Shown one piece after another: positions 6,180-14,571 of a stretch of 14,571 nucleotides of DNA. The notes under the pieces were generated by a model, which ran no database searches, was not told where the DNA came from, and saw only the letters and a list, made by a program, of their open reading frames with translations. Numbering within the stretch: the first letter of the stretch is position 1; each line of letters opens with the position of its first letter. Position numbers and translations under genes: made by a program. Source of the stretch: Flavobacteriaceae bacterium (GTDB lineage Bacteria; Bacteroidota; Bacteroidia; Flavobacteriales; Flavobacteriaceae); assembly GCA_947461915.1 (NCBI GenBank), contig CANHNG010000010.1, positions 1-14,571 of the forward strand, written 5' to 3'.

Positions 6180-8633
6180 TTATTTAGATAAATTTTCAGA
6201 TGTAATTTTTAATTCTTGTGCTTTTAATAATCCACCCGAAACTTTCAATACGATTTCTCCTGAAACAGTATCCGATTCAATTACAGCAACCATTTTGCCG
6301 CTGAATGTTCGCATGTACTTGGATGTAAATGCGGTTTGATCAACTGGATTTCCATTGCAAATTGCTTTCAATTTACCTGCACCTATTACATCAAAAAACA
6401 ATAAATTATCAGCTTTTGGGCATAAATTTCCATCCTTATCTAGTATTTCTACGGTTACAAACGACAAATCTTTTCCGTCAGACTTAATTTTATTTCTATC
6501 GGCTGTAAGTTTGATAGAATAGGTTTCGCCTGCTGTACGAATTATTTGTTCAGCAACCACTTTGTCATCCTTATCATAGGCAACGACTTTAATTTCTCCA
6601 GGCTCGTAAATTACATCATCCCACATTAAACGATACCTTTTATAAAGATTTGATTTTTCTTTTTGTCTTATTCCCATACTTTTACCGTTGACAAATAATT
6701 CGGCTTTAGGGTAATTGGTATAACAAAAAACAGGAACTTTTTGATTCAAACGATCTGGCCAAGTCCAATGTGGCAATACGTGAAATACGGGTTTGTCACT
6801 CCATTTGCTTTGGTATAAATAATAACGATCTTTCGGGATACCTGCTAAATCTACAATTCCAAAATAGGAACTTTTTGCGGGAGTCCCTTCGTTATAAGGA
6901 GATGGTTCTCCTAAATAATCAAATCCTGTCCAGACAAACTCTCCTGAAACAAAATCTAAATCATCTTGATATTGAAATTCAAAATCAGGTGTATATGCCC
7001 AACTGCAAGATTCTAAATCATAACTTGACAATTGATAATCCGTGTACCAAGCTTTTTTGGATTCAACAACTGGGAATTTATAGACACCACGAGAGCTTAC
7101 TGTTGAAGCTGTTTCACTGCCATAAATGGTAAAATTTGGATATTCTAGATGCTTTTTTAGATAAGCATTGGGCTCGTAATTAAAACCAACTAAGTCCACC
7201 TCGGCGGCCAATCCATTTTTTATGGCACCCATATAATTATTGAATCCTGCAGAAACGGGACGTGTTGGGTCTAAATCATGACTTATTTTGGTTAAGAAAC
7301 GGGCTATTTCTTGACCTTTAGGCATCCCTTGTTCTCTAACTTCATTTCCAATACTCCACATTACCACCGATGGATGATTACGATCTCTTTTTATCATTGT
7401 TGTCAAATCTTTTTCTGCCCATTCATCAAAAAACTCGCCGTAACCATTTATGTTTTTACCATTTTTCCATTCGTCGAAAGCTTCGACTTGAACCATCAAT
7501 CCAATACTATCGCATATTTTTAGTAACTCTAATGAAGGAGGGTTGTGGGAGGTGCGAATAGCATTAACGCCCATTTCTTTCATCATAACCAACTGACGTT
7601 CTGTAGCTCTGTAATTTACAGCCGCTCCTATTGGCCCTAAATCGTGATGAAGACACACGCCTTTGAATTTAGTATATTTACCATTTAGAAAAAATCCCTT
7701 GTCCTTATCAAAACGAATGGTTCTAAAACCAAAAACCGTTTTATACTCATCCTTTTGAATTTTACCAATAAAAATTTTTGAAACTACAGTATATAAATTT
7801 GGGGTTTCAACACTCCATAAACTCGGTTTATTTACCTTAATTACTTGTTCTAAAGTTGCGTTCCCATCGGCCTTTTTAGAAGAATTTGCAGTTCCTACTT
7901 TTTCCCCTTTTGCATCATAAATTTCGGTAACCAAATTTAATGCTACATTACCATCAATTTCGGTTTTGATGTTAACTTCTCCTTTTTTGGCTGTAACTAC
8001 TGGAGTTGTAATATAAGTTCCCCAATTTGCTACTCGAATAGGAGCTGTTTTTACCAATCTCACATTTCTATATATTCCTGCCCCAGGATACCATCTGGAA
8101 GATTCCTCTTTATTTTCTAGGCGTACTGATAAAATATTTTCACTTCCGTATTGAAGGTATTTTGTCAATTCGAATGTAAATGAGGAATAACCATATGGCC
8201 ATTCGCCCATATATATACCATTTAAATACACTTTGGCACGACTCATTGCGCCATCAAACTCTACAAAAACACGTTTTCCTTCGTCAGATTTTGAAACTGG
8301 TAACAGTTTTCGATACCAACCTATTCCAAAACAAGGCAATGCACCCGTTCTTCCAGTTCTTAATTTTGCACCTCTATCACCATCTTCAACTACTCTAACT
8401 TGCTGCATATCGATAGTCATATCAAAAGGACCCGCAATAGCCCAATCGTGAGGCACGGTTACGGTTTGCCATGAGGAATCGTCCACTTGATTTAAATCAC
8501 CTAGAGCAATATCATGGTTAATGAAACGCCAACCAGTGTCTAGTAATTGAACTTCTCTGGCTTTTATTTTTTCTTGTCCATTCACTTGAATTGCAAGTAA
8601 AATCAAGGAAATAATAATTAAGGTTTTTTTCAT
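6180..8633 (-). CDS. GH2 beta-galactosidase-type exo-hydrolase, DUF4982 architecture
   Basis: An 817-residue secreted GH2 enzyme with a signal at residues 1-19 (IQVNGQ). Domains in order are: sugar-binding jelly roll (~28-200), Ig-like sandwich (~205-305), TIM barrel (~308-615), a DUF4982-like domain (~640-700, PKAELFVNGKSMG) and a GH2 C-terminal Ig domain (~705-815). The acid/base is E431 in MWSIGNEVRE and the nucleophile is E507 in IYGSETAS. RTSHNPPS (360-367) and GEFVWTGFDYLGEP (564-577) are the usual GH2 core motifs. This layout is common in beta-galactosidases of Bacteroidota PULs and differs from the LacZ-like GH2 at the window's right edge. It probably releases terminal beta-galactose from desulfated oligomers in the periplasm. 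Beta-glucuronidase or another GH2 activity cannot be excluded by sequence alone. Confidence 0.9.
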   Translation of the reverse strand: MKKTLIIISLILLAIQVNGQEKIKAREVQLLDTGWRFINHDIALGDLNQVDDSSWQTVTVPHDWAIAGPFDMTIDMQQVRVVEDGDRGAKLRTGRTGALPCFGIGWYRKLLPVSKSDEGKRVFVEFDGAMSRAKVYLNGIYMGEWPYGYSSFTFELTKYLQYGSENILSVRLENKEESSRWYPGAGIYRNVRLVKTAPIRVANWGTYITTPVVTAKKGEVNIKTEIDGNVALNLVTEIYDAKGEKVGTANSSKKADGNATLEQVIKVNKPSLWSVETPNLYTVVSKIFIGKIQKDEYKTVFGFRTIRFDKDKGFFLNGKYTKFKGVCLHHDLGPIGAAVNYRATERQLVMMKEMGVNAIRTSHNPPSLELLKICDSIGLMVQVEAFDEWKNGKNINGYGEFFDEWAEKDLTTMIKRDRNHPSVVMWSIGNEVREQGMPKGQEIARFLTKISHDLDPTRPVSAGFNNYMGAIKNGLAAEVDLVGFNYEPNAYLKKHLEYPNFTIYGSETASTVSSRGVYKFPVVESKKAWYTDYQLSSYDLESCSWAYTPDFEFQYQDDLDFVSGEFVWTGFDYLGEPSPYNEGTPAKSSYFGIVDLAGIPKDRYYLYQSKWSDKPVFHVLPHWTWPDRLNQKVPVFCYTNYPKAELFVNGKSMGIRQKEKSNLYKRYRLMWDDVIYEPGEIKVVAYDKDDKVVAEQIIRTAGETYSIKLTADRNKIKSDGKDLSFVTVEILDKDGNLCPKADNLLFFDVIGAGKLKAICNGNPVDQTAFTSKYMRTFSGKMVAVIESDTVSGEIVLKVSGGLLKAQELKITSENLSK

Positions 8634-8709
8634 GATGTTAATAGTTATTAGGGTACGTAAAAGTTATTTTTTTATTATTTTAAAATTTGTATAGTAAGAT
8701 TGTGTCTGA

Positions 8710-10647
8710 TTACCAAGAATCTGTTCTGAACGGTGAGGCTGGCAAACCCGTTGTATTAAATATTTTTTCGCCCTCGGGATTGTCTGCCCAAGCGTATCGA
8801 ACAGCAACTGGATTGGGTATTGCTGCACTCCACACTATAATTTTACCATTTTCTATTTTGGCTTCAGCCCATACAAATTTTTTATCTGCACCAGCAATTG
8901 CAAAATTGGCATGAGTACCTTCACCTTTAAATAGTAATGTGCTTCCAAAAGTTGAAAAGGTAAGAATAATTTTGTCTTTTTCGATTTGCATGGATTCATA
9001 TTTTGGTCCATAACAAATTACTTTTGAATCGCCATAAACAATATTTTGAGCAACGAGTGCTAACCGTGTTCCGACTTCTTTCTTTTTATGAGGATGAATG
9101 TCATTCCACTCTCCAAGATCAATAGTAGTTGCCATTCCAGTATGAGGTACAGACAATGTTTGCAACTGCGTTTCCCTCAACAAAGCCCAATTGCTTTCAG
9201 AAGGAAGCTCTTTAATCGCCATATAATTTGGCAATTGAACATATAAAAATGGCATTTTCGGATTGTCAAAAACTCTCCTAAGTTCTCTAATAAGCGTTGG
9301 TAGAAGTTGAGCATATTCTTTTGGTTTTCCAGCATTTCCTTCTCCTTGATACCATATTGTCCCTTTGACTGCATACTTTTTTAAAGGCTGAATCATCGAA
9401 TTGTGTAAAGAAGTTGGTTTCCATTTTAAATTTACTGTGTTAGGCAACGCATCCAATTTGGCTCCTATTTTATATTTCCATATTCCATCTAAATTAATTG
9501 TTTCGTCTTTACTTATTAGTGCATATGGTAAACCATCAACAAAACCACCATTTCCTCTTTTCTTAACAAATCGTATTGTGATGGTATTTTTACCTTCAAC
9601 AAATGTGTTGGCGGGAATTTGGTATTTTCTTGCTGACCATTGATCTTTCACATTGCCCACTAATTTTCCATTTACATAAGTTGAATCGGCTCCCATCAAA
9701 GTTCCTAATCTTAGGATCGACTCATTTGAAGCCAAATTTTTAGAAACCTCAATTTCTTTTTTATACCAAACCACTCCACTAACTTTTTCTATTGAAGTGC
9801 CATTCCAGAGACCAGGAATTTTGGCTTCTTGCCAATCTTGAGTATCAGTCGAATTAGAAATCCAATTTCCTTTTTTTACTAGGCCTTCATCATTTAAAAG
9901 TACACTTGCATTCCAGTTTTTTTCGAGTTCAATATCTTTGTTTTCGATGCTTTTAACGAACTCAGGATTTTTTAATGCTTCAATTTCGTTGTAACTCGCA
10001 GGAAAAGGTTTCAAGGCTTCCTCACTTATCCAAGCATGAATTGGAGTACCTCCATAGCTTGAATTAATCATCCCAATAGGTATTTTATATTTTGCATAGA
10101 GTTCCTTGGCAAAAAAATAAGCGGCTGCCGAGAATTTCGGAACATTTGAAGGATTTGCGGCTTTCCACGAACCGCCACTTAAATCGGTTCTTTGAATATT
10201 AAATTCGTATTCTCTAGGAACTTCAAAATTTCGGATAAATTTATTTTCAGAACTAGCAATGTCATTTTCGTATAAATTACGTACTTGATCGACAGTCATA
10301 GCCATATTAGATTGTCCTGAACAAAGCCAAACATCGCCAATTAATATATTATTGATTTCTATACTATTACTAGCTTGAATTTTCATAGTGTAAGGTCCAC
10401 CTGCTTTTAAATTTGACAATTGCAATTCCCAATTGCCTTGTTTATTGGCTTTTATTTTATATTTTATATTTATAAATTCTAATGAAATAGTTTCATTTGG
10501 AGCAGACCATCCCCAAATTTTAATTTTGGTATCTCGCTGTAAAACCATTCCGTCACCGATTAATTTTGGAAGTCGTACTTGGCAATAAGCTGTACTAGTT
10601 ATTAGTAGCGAAACTGCAAAAAGAAAGTATCTTTTAAATGTCGTCAT
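8710..10647 (-). CDS. SGNH sialate-O-acetylesterase-like carbohydrate esterase
   Basis: A 645-residue secreted protein with a signal at ~1-22 (ITSTAYCQ). Residues 23-100 are a beta-sandwich (LPKLIGDGMVLQRDTKIKIWGWS). The SGNH esterase core starts at DVWLCSGQSNMAM with nucleophile S113, continues through INSSYGGTPIHAWIS (195-208) and WYQGEGNA (432-439), and ends with DIHPHKKKEVG, where D516 and H518 complete the triad. A galactose-binding-like jelly roll (~260-375, WYKKEIEVS...GADSTYVNGKLVG) is nested inside the core, as is usual in this family. Such enzymes remove O-acetyl groups from glycans. The name does not imply sialic acid, and here plant or algal galactan acetyl esters are more likely. 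It sits 36 bp after a sulfatase and 76 bp before GH2, the widest gap in the operon. Confidence 0.88.
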   Translation of the reverse strand: MTTFKRYFLFAVSLLITSTAYCQVRLPKLIGDGMVLQRDTKIKIWGWSAPNETISLEFINIKYKIKANKQGNWELQLSNLKAGGPYTMKIQASNSIEINNILIGDVWLCSGQSNMAMTVDQVRNLYENDIASSENKFIRNFEVPREYEFNIQRTDLSGGSWKAANPSNVPKFSAAAYFFAKELYAKYKIPIGMINSSYGGTPIHAWISEEALKPFPASYNEIEALKNPEFVKSIENKDIELEKNWNASVLLNDEGLVKKGNWISNSTDTQDWQEAKIPGLWNGTSIEKVSGVVWYKKEIEVSKNLASNESILRLGTLMGADSTYVNGKLVGNVKDQWSARKYQIPANTFVEGKNTITIRFVKKRGNGGFVDGLPYALISKDETINLDGIWKYKIGAKLDALPNTVNLKWKPTSLHNSMIQPLKKYAVKGTIWYQGEGNAGKPKEYAQLLPTLIRELRRVFDNPKMPFLYVQLPNYMAIKELPSESNWALLRETQLQTLSVPHTGMATTIDLGEWNDIHPHKKKEVGTRLALVAQNIVYGDSKVICYGPKYESMQIEKDKIILTFSTFGSTLLFKGEGTHANFAIAGADKKFVWAEAKIENGKIIVWSAAIPNPVAVRYAWADNPEGEKIFNTTGLPASPFRTDSW

Positions 10648-10683
10648 TATTGATTAATTATCTTTATTATCTTCTATTGTTTT

Positions 10684-12054
10684 TTATTTTTTTGACATCT
10701 TCAGACTTTCAAAAATGGGGTCAATTAATTGTGAATCCCATTTTTTTCTAATGTTATCTAATTTGTTTACTTCTTTTGGATATAATTTTGCAATGTCATT
10801 TACTTCTCCAATATCTTCTTTCAAATTATACAATTGAGGAACACCATCATTTTTTAAAACAAATTTTAAGTCTTTACACCGAACTGAATATCCCTTTTTG
10901 TCAAACATCCTTAAGTAAATAGTTTCATGAGGAAGTGACTTATTTTTACCCGTAATAAAAGGAATCATATTCACACCGTCTAAAGGTTTGTCTTTCTTGA
11001 CTGGTGATTTTGATAGTGCTGAAATAGTAGCGAAAATATCCAATGATGAAATAGGATTCTCATAAACTCCTGGCTTTACAGTTCCTTTCCATTGCATGGC
11101 AAAAGGAACTCGATACCCTCCTTCATAAATAGACGACTTTCCTTCTCTTAATAAACCATTATCAGAAGCATTATCTTTTTCTGGACCACCATTATCGGAT
11201 AAGAAATACACCAACGTATTTTTATCCAACTGTAATGATTCCAACCTGTCTAAAAGTCTTCCAACGCCATCATCAACAGCACTGACCATGGCAGCATATG
11301 TTTTCCTTTTTTTATCTAAGATATTCGGAAAACGATCTAAATATTCGGTAGTAGCTTGAAGAGGTCCGTGTGGCGCATTGTAAGCTAAATACAAAAAGAA
11401 AGGTTTCTTTTGGTGTCTTTCGACAAATCGAACCGCTTCGTCCGAAAACTCGTCGGTCAAATATTTTTTGGTTTGTACAGGTTCATGATTTTTCAGTATC
11501 CAAGTTTGATAACTCATTCCCTCATCATTATCGACAGCGTAACTATCTTGTATTGTCAATTCTTCAGAAAAATACCGGTGACCACCTCCTAAATGCCCAA
11601 AGAATTGATCAAATCCTCGATTTAAAGGATGGTTCGAAATATCCGCTCCTTGATGCCATTTACCTATAATTCCAGAAGTATACCCTACTTTTTTTAAGGA
11701 TTCGGCTAGGGTGCTTTCTGATTTAGGCAATCCCATATTGGGATCGTGAGGACGATACTGCGGGTTTCGTTCGTATCCAAAACGTTGTGGGTAACGCCCC
11801 GTTAAAAGTCCTGCTCTACTGGGTCCACATACTGAAAAGGTAACATAACCATTAGTAAATTTTACTCCATTTTTAGCAATGCGATCTATGTTTGGCGTTG
11901 GAATATCCTTACATCCATTAAACCCGACATCGGCGTAGCCCATATCATCTACTAAAATGACAATAATGTTTGGTTTTTGCGCACTCTGACTGTATCCATT
12001 CCATTGAAACAGAGTTGTCAATAATACACTTATTGCAATTACAGTTTTTATCAT
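10684..12054 (-). CDS. S1-family sulfatase, second type
   Basis: A 456-residue secreted sulfatase with a signal at ~1-23. It has ILVDDMGYAD with D36/D37, the maturation motif CGPSR with C76 as the formylglycine precursor, IIGKWHQG with K132/H134, NAPHGPLQ with H229, and FLSDNGGP with D287/N288. After that come LREGKSSIYEGGYRVPF and a shorter C-terminal subdomain. It is about 50 residues shorter than the sulfatase at 3713 and differs in the loops around the active site (HLGGGHRYF versus the GGYSAGGPQHSNG region there). The two probably belong to different S1 subfamilies and act on different sulfate positions or substrates. It starts only 2 bp after the GH43 stop, so the two are likely translated together. 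The family is certain; the subfamily and target are not. Confidence 0.93.
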   Translation of the reverse strand: MIKTVIAISVLLTTLFQWNGYSQSAQKPNIIVILVDDMGYADVGFNGCKDIPTPNIDRIAKNGVKFTNGYVTFSVCGPSRAGLLTGRYPQRFGYERNPQYRPHDPNMGLPKSESTLAESLKKVGYTSGIIGKWHQGADISNHPLNRGFDQFFGHLGGGHRYFSEELTIQDSYAVDNDEGMSYQTWILKNHEPVQTKKYLTDEFSDEAVRFVERHQKKPFFLYLAYNAPHGPLQATTEYLDRFPNILDKKRKTYAAMVSAVDDGVGRLLDRLESLQLDKNTLVYFLSDNGGPEKDNASDNGLLREGKSSIYEGGYRVPFAMQWKGTVKPGVYENPISSLDIFATISALSKSPVKKDKPLDGVNMIPFITGKNKSLPHETIYLRMFDKKGYSVRCKDLKFVLKNDGVPQLYNLKEDIGEVNDIAKLYPKEVNKLDNIRKKWDSQLIDPIFESLKMSKK

Positions 12055-12056
12055 TT

Positions 12057-13187
12057 CTAGTTCTTATAAAAATTTAAATCCCACGAGTCATACCATTTCA
12101 AAATAGGCAATCCGTTTTCGAATTGAATAGGTAACCAAATGTAACGGCTGAACTTTAAATCATCCGGAAACCAACGATCTCCTGCAAAAATATAAGCGTC
12201 TTTTTTTCCATTAACTGGAATAACATAGGTGCTTTGTGAATGAAACGTTGTTTTGTTTTCTTCTTCTGTTCCTCTACATGGATTTTCTAACGATTTCCAT
12301 CCGTGCATCATATTGTCCGAAACAGCCAATCGTCCGGGATTTGGAGCCCAACCCGTTGTGTAAGAGGAAAACATAAAATACTTTCCATCTTTTTTGAAAA
12401 TTGCTGGTGCTTCATTTGTTTCTCCTGGGAAAACTCGAACATACTCATCAGTCATTGATAAATAATCATCGGATAGTTTTGAAATTAATAAGGTTTGGTT
12501 GTCTTCAGAGGCTGTAATATGATAGGCTTGTTCATCATCATCAACAAATAAATTCATATCTCTTGACATTTGACCACTTTCAAAATCTCTGTAAGCAGTA
12601 ATTCCATCTATACCTTTTTGTTTTTGTTTTATTTCCTCATTTGGTTTTAGTGCCGCTTTTTTTTGTTGCACTACAGTGAAATTAGCAGCCCAAACTTTAG
12701 GATGTAACCTAATACTATTGATATATTTAAAAGGACCTATCACATTATCTGATACTGCAACACCTGTTAAAGCAGCTTTATATCCTTGGTCTTTTAATTC
12801 GTGATGAAACCACATGACAAATTTTTTGGTTTTCTTATTATAAATAACTTTTGGCCGCTCTAGAAGACTTTCTTTTTGTAGCATAGAAGTGGTATCGTTT
12901 GACATCGCCAATGCAATGCCTTCGTCTTTCCAATTGTACAAATCTTTGGAACTATAAACATGAACACCTATCAAAGCTTTGTGACCCATTTTTCCAGATT
13001 CTTTATGTTCTCCAAACCAATAATACGTATCATTATAAAACAAAAAACCACCACCGTGTGCATTGATGTGATTTCCTTTATCATCAAGCCACAACTCACC
13101 TGGTTTGAATTCGTTGTATGTGGTTTGCGCTATCATACAATAGCTAGACAAAAACACTATAAATAGTAAAACACCTTTGATTTTCAT
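12057..13187 (-). CDS. GH43 exo-beta-1,3-galactanase-like protein
   Basis: A 376-residue secreted five-bladed beta-propeller protein with a signal at ~1-20 (SYCMIAQ). Key segments are GNHINAHGGGFLFYNDTYYWFGEHK (split by strands, 38-62), GVHVYSSKDLYNWKDEGIAL (74-93), ERPKVIYN with E110, NEAPAIFKKDGKYFMFSS with E259, and FHSQSTYV with Q318. This is the pattern of the GH43 branch with exo-beta-1,3-galactanases (subfamily 24/34 type). In that branch the usual aspartate base of GH43 is absent and a glutamine takes part in catalysis; E110, E259 and Q318 match that arrangement. It would release galactose from beta-1,3-linked galactan or its side chains. The substrate is inferred and the subfamily needs a database check. 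It lies 31 bp after the partial GH2 and 2 bp before a sulfatase. Confidence 0.82.
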   Translation of the reverse strand: MKIKGVLLFIVFLSSYCMIAQTTYNEFKPGELWLDDKGNHINAHGGGFLFYNDTYYWFGEHKESGKMGHKALIGVHVYSSKDLYNWKDEGIALAMSNDTTSMLQKESLLERPKVIYNKKTKKFVMWFHHELKDQGYKAALTGVAVSDNVIGPFKYINSIRLHPKVWAANFTVVQQKKAALKPNEEIKQKQKGIDGITAYRDFESGQMSRDMNLFVDDDEQAYHITASEDNQTLLISKLSDDYLSMTDEYVRVFPGETNEAPAIFKKDGKYFMFSSYTTGWAPNPGRLAVSDNMMHGWKSLENPCRGTEEENKTTFHSQSTYVIPVNGKKDAYIFAGDRWFPDDLKFSRYIWLPIQFENGLPILKWYDSWDLNFYKN

Positions 13188-13218
13188 TTAAAGTTTACTG
13201 TATTTATTTGTTAAAGAT

Positions 13219-14571
<1,353 letters not shown>

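Noticed and set aside
8180..8451. Two overlapping plus-strand ORFs opposite the GH2 gene
   Set aside because: They are antisense shadows of a clear GH2 domain, with no recognisable motif. The same holds for other plus-strand ORFs across the PUL.
8634..8709. Internal promoter in the widest PUL gap
   Set aside because: No good TAnnTTTG box with a TTG element at the right distance is visible on the minus strand.
9177..9374. 65-codon minus-strand ORF within the acetylesterase gene
   Set aside because: It lies in another frame of a conserved SGNH core and has no features of its own.

Overview
The window is AT-rich DNA typical of the Bacteroidota, most likely a flavobacterium from an algae-rich habitat. 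The signs are low GC, a block of secreted carbohydrate-active enzymes and S1 sulfatases laid out as a polysaccharide utilization locus (PUL), a lipoprotein GH16, and genes without purine-rich Shine-Dalgarno sequences.

Positions 1-2109, plus strand, hold a small three-gene module: an excisionase/MerR-type HTH protein, a winged-helix protein with a DnaD-like C-terminal segment, and a DnaC/IstB-like AAA+ ATPase. It looks like the replication/excision part of an integrative element. Upstream lie two identical 27-bp repeats (56-82 and 213-239), each built from three TTGGGTT half-sites, with an imperfect inverted repeat between them. These may be operators or an iteron-like origin. No integrase or attachment site is inside the window.

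Positions 2126-2302, minus strand, hold an unannotated relic: the last ~55 codons of a GntR/LacI-type regulator. It is broken by two opposite one-base frameshifts and cut off at its 5' side next to the end of the GH29 gene. It sits between the module and the PUL and marks a rearrangement junction.

Positions 2308-14571 are one minus-strand run of eight genes with gaps of 2-76 bp. In transcription order they are: GH2 beta-galactosidase (start beyond the window), GH43 exo-beta-1,3-galactanase-like protein, S1 sulfatase, SGNH sialate-O-acetylesterase-like protein, second GH2, GH16 endo-hydrolase lipoprotein, second S1 sulfatase, and GH29 alpha-L-fucosidase/alpha-L-galactosidase. No SusC/SusD, sensor or intact regulator is present, so this is the downstream enzyme part of a larger PUL.

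The gene set fits stepwise degradation of a sulfated, possibly acetylated galactan. GH16 would cut the chain at the cell surface. In the periplasm, sulfatases and the esterase would strip substituents, GH29 would remove an alpha-L-sugar, and the two GH2 enzymes and GH43 would release beta-linked galactose. Two substrate models compete: red-algal agar/porphyran (GH16 + GH29 + GH2 + sulfatases), or a sulfated beta-1,3-galactan/arabinogalactan (suggested by the GH43). The window alone cannot decide between them.
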